From positions 1 through 7,447 of the forward strand of contig JAYOFO010000101.1 of the NCBI GenBank assembly GCA_038117265.1: 7,447 nucleotides of DNA, in the 5' to 3' direction. This DNA is from JAYPUG01 sp038117265 (GTDB lineage Bacteria; Pseudomonadota; Alphaproteobacteria; UBA6615). The notes beneath the pieces are model-generated. The model worked only from the letters and a program-made list of their open reading frames with translations. It ran no database searches and was not told where the DNA came from. The position numbers were made by a program, and so were the translations under genes. Position 1 is the stretch's first letter. Every line of letters begins with the position of its first letter. This document shows, one piece after another, positions 5,230-7,447 of the stretch.

Positions 5230-7447
5230 TCAGGCGGTGGCGCGGATTTCCTCGGCCCCGCGAAGGTCCACGGAAACCAGCTGGCTGACGCCCCGCTCGG
5301 GCATCGTGACACCGTAGAGGCGGTCCATTCGCGCCATCGTCATGCGGTGGTGCGTGACGATGAGGAAGCGCGTCGTGCCGCCATGGGCGATGTGATCGAG
5401 CAGCTTGCAGAAGCGGTCGACGTTGGCATCGTCGAGCGGTGCGTCCACCTCGTCCAGCACGCAGATCGGTGCCGGATTCGTCAGGAAGACCGCGAACAGG
5501 AGCGCGGTCGCGGTGAGCGCCTGCTCGCCGCCCGACAGCAGGGACAGTATCTGCAGCTTCTTGCCCGGCGGGCTGGCGTAAATCTCCAGCCCGGCCTCCA
5601 GCGGATCGTCGGACTCGGTCAATTCGAGGTGGGCGCGGCCGCCCCCGAACAGGCGCACGAACAGTTCCTGGAAGTGCTTGTTGACCTCCTCGAACGAGGT
5701 CAGCAGGCGCTGGCGCGCCTCGCGGTTGAGGCTCGCGATGCCCCGGCGCAGCCGGTCGATGGCCGCGACCAGATCCTCGCGCTCGGTCTGGATGGTCTCG
5801 ATCTTCTCGGTTAGTTCCTCGGATTCCTGTTCGGCGCGCAGGTTCACCGGGCCCATATTGTCGCGCTCGCGCAGCAGCCGTTCCAGACGGCGATCCGAGG
5901 ATTCCAGATCGGGCAGTTCCTTGCCTTCCGGCACCTCGGCCAGGGGCAGGACCTTCTCCGGGGCGCATTGCAGGCGTTCCGCGATGCGCTCGACGACGGT
6001 CTGCAGGGCCTGGGCCGCCTGGCCGACCGCGGCCTCAGCACGCACCTTGTCCTCGCGCACCTCGCCGAGCCGCGACTCGGCGTCGCGCATCTCGCGCTCG
6101 GCCGCCGAGAGCCGCTCGTCGGCCTGCGCCACCGCGTCCGCGGCGGCCGTGCGGCGTGCCTCGGCATTCGTCAGCCGGTCCATCAGGCCGGCGCGCTGGC
6201 GCTCGATCTCGACCGGCGTGTCGGCCAGCCGCGCGAGTTCCGTGCGGGCCTGGCCCTCGCGGGCCTCGAGTTCCGCGATCCTCTCGCCGGCGCCCGAGTG
6301 GCGCGCCTGCCAGGACGTTTCCTCGGCCGCCAGCGCGGCGATGCGCCGGTGGCGGTCCTCGGCCTCACGCACCAGCCGGTCGTGCTCGCCCTGGGCCGCG
6401 ATCGCCGCCGTGCGTGCCTCACCGAGGCGCCCGCGCACGGTGTCCGTCTCGCCGCGCAGCGAATCCATGTCGCCCAGCGCGGCGCGCTGCTCGCCCACCT
6501 CGGCCTGCCGGCCGTCGATCTCGGCGATCTCGCCGGCGATCCGCGTCAGGGTCTCGCCGAGATGTTCGTGGCGTGCGATCCGCGCCGCGAACTCGCGCGA
6601 CAGGCTGGCATGGCCGCGTCGCGCATCCGCAGCCACGCCGTCGGCCTCCTCGAGCGCGGCGCGCGCCCTGCGTTCGGCCTCGATCGCGGACTCGGCCGCG
6701 CTGCGCACGAGGCGAAATTCCTCGTCGATGCGCGCGAACGCGGCCTCCGCGCCGGTGATCCGTTCGCTCAGTTCCGTCAGCCGGTTGCGCTGGCGCAGCC
6801 GCATCGAAGTCGACGAGCGGGTCTCGTTGCGCGCGACATAGCCGTCCCAGCGCCAGAGATTGCCGTCGCGGTCGACCAGCCGCTGTCCGGGCTTGAGCGT
6901 GCGCGCGAGCCGATGTCCCGCCTCGGCGTCGGCGACAACGCCCACCTGCGCGAGCCGGCGTGCGAGCGGCCCGGCGCGGCCGACGAACTCGCTCAGGGGC
7001 CGTGTCTCGGCCGGCAGCGCGGGGTCGTCGCCCGGCACGCCCATAAGCAGCCAGTGGTGCGGCGCGCGGTCGTCGGCCGGGGCGTTGAGATCCTCGCCCA
7101 GCGCGGCACCCAGCGCGGCCTCGTAACCGGGCAGCACGCCGACCTGGTCGATCATCGGCGTCCAGTCGGCGCCTTCGGCCTCCGCCTCGGTCGCGAGCAG
7201 GTCCTTGAGCGCGCCGGCCTCGGCACGCAGCCGCGACAGCGCCTCGTCGGACTGGGAACGCGCATCGCGCACGCGGTCGCGTTCGCGCTCTGCGGTCTCG
7301 CGGACATTGCCCGCCGCCTCGAGCGCCTCGCGGCTGTGCGTCAGCGCCGCCTCGGCCTCGGTCATGCGCACCTCGGCGCGCTCCAGCTCGTCCGACGACA
7401 GGCCCTGTGCCTCGAGCGCACCGCGCTCCGCACCGGCGTCGCTGGCC
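5230..7447 (-). CDS. smc: Chromosome segregation protein SMC, hinge to C-terminus (5' end beyond window)
   Basis: SMC is the ATPase of condensin that compacts and segregates the chromosome. About 738 residues, the C-terminal 60-65% of a usual 1150-1200, are visible and the frame stays open to the window edge. In order they are: the end of the first coiled-coil arm (7447 to about 7180), the hinge (about 7180-6800, with GVLPGYEAALGAALGEDLNAP and LVDRDGNLWRWDGYVA), the returning Glu/Arg/Ala-rich coiled coil (about 6800-5860), and the C-terminal ATPase lobe. The lobe has DNMGPVNLRA, RLFGGGRAHLEL, the ABC signature LSGGEQ (5521-5538), Walker B ICVLDEVDAPLDDANV (around 5443-5470) and the H-loop THH (5347-5355). 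The Walker A half lies outside the window. The gene is intact where visible, ends in TGA, and is transcribed toward the F0 operon 152 bp away. The hinge is shorter than in Bacillus-type SMC, as in other alphaproteobacterial members. Confidence 0.96.
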   Translation of the reverse strand, partial: ASDAGAERGALEAQGLSSDELERAEVRMTEAEAALTHSREALEAAGNVRETAERERDRVRDARSQSDEALSRLRAEAGALKDLLATEAEAEGADWTPMIDQVGVLPGYEAALGAALGEDLNAPADDRAPHHWLLMGVPGDDPALPAETRPLSEFVGRAGPLARRLAQVGVVADAEAGHRLARTLKPGQRLVDRDGNLWRWDGYVARNETRSSTSMRLRQRNRLTELSERITGAEAAFARIDEEFRLVRSAAESAIEAERRARAALEEADGVAADARRGHASLSREFAARIARHEHLGETLTRIAGEIAEIDGRQAEVGEQRAALGDMDSLRGETDTVRGRLGEARTAAIAAQGEHDRLVREAEDRHRRIAALAAEETSWQARHSGAGERIAELEAREGQARTELARLADTPVEIERQRAGLMDRLTNAEARRTAAADAVAQADERLSAAEREMRDAESRLGEVREDKVRAEAAVGQAAQALQTVVERIAERLQCAPEKVLPLAEVPEGKELPDLESSDRRLERLLRERDNMGPVNLRAEQESEELTEKIETIQTEREDLVAAIDRLRRGIASLNREARQRLLTSFEEVNKHFQELFVRLFGGGRAHLELTESDDPLEAGLEIYASPPGKKLQILSLLSGGEQALTATALLFAVFLTNPAPICVLDEVDAPLDDANVDRFCKLLDHIAHGGTTRFLIVTHHRMTMARMDRLYGVTMPERGVSQLVSVDLRGAEEIRATA

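Noticed and set aside
3941..5317. 458-codon open frame on the + strand opposite atpB, atpI and the smc end
   Set aside because: It is antisense to conserved genes and crosses the atp promoter region. It has low-complexity Glu/Asp/Arg/His composition and no domain.
5850..6800. Repetitive GC-rich stretch that might be a tandem repeat array
   Set aside because: The periodicity reflects Ala/Glu/Arg codons of the SMC coiled coil; no DNA unit is conserved in tandem.
5678..6841. 387-codon Ser/Arg/Ala-rich open frame on the + strand inside smc
   Set aside because: It is the complement of the SMC coiled coil, whose biased codons give a repetitive SR/RS product on the other strand. There is no sign of an independent gene.

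Overview
This 7.4-kb window is ordinary core genome from a GC-rich alphaproteobacterium. The best fit is a Rhodospirillales-like lineage. The evidence is a proton-type F0 operon that carries both b and b' subunits, an alphaproteobacterial-type SMC, and a two-subunit glycine decarboxylase P-protein. The high GC at third codon positions creates many long shadow ORFs on both strands. All of the coding capacity can be assigned to seven genes, two of them cut by the window edges.

Positions 1-2507 (+ strand) hold the end of gcvPA and all of gcvPB. Their start and stop codons overlap by four bases, and together they encode the heterotetrameric glycine dehydrogenase (P-protein) of the glycine cleavage system. 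Positions 2533-2562 form a strong, symmetric bidirectional terminator between this operon and the convergent F0 operon.

Positions 2588-5077 (- strand) hold the membrane (F0) half of ATP synthase in transcription order: atpI, atpB (a), atpE (c), the b' gene, atpF (b). No F1 gene lies in the window, and the operon ends at the shared terminator. The F1 genes must therefore lie elsewhere, the split arrangement known from several alphaproteobacteria. A good sigma70-type promoter (TTGACT, 17 bp, TAACTT on the - strand) sits about 70 bp upstream of atpI. The translation start regions differ visibly. atpB has a GTG start with a poor ribosome binding site. atpE has GGAGG behind an A/C-rich leader. The b' ribosome binding site can fold into a small hairpin. 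This matches the unequal subunit stoichiometry of F0.

Positions 5230-7447 (- strand) hold the C-terminal two thirds of smc: the hinge, the returning coiled coil and the C-terminal ATPase lobe. It is transcribed toward the F0 operon across a 152-bp gap that contains the atp promoter and a small tandem repeat.

I found no mobile elements, CRISPR arrays, RNA genes or frameshifts, and no evidence of an undescribed system. The points worth a second look are regulatory details of the F0 operon, the signal peptide on subunit b, and the short hinge of SMC.
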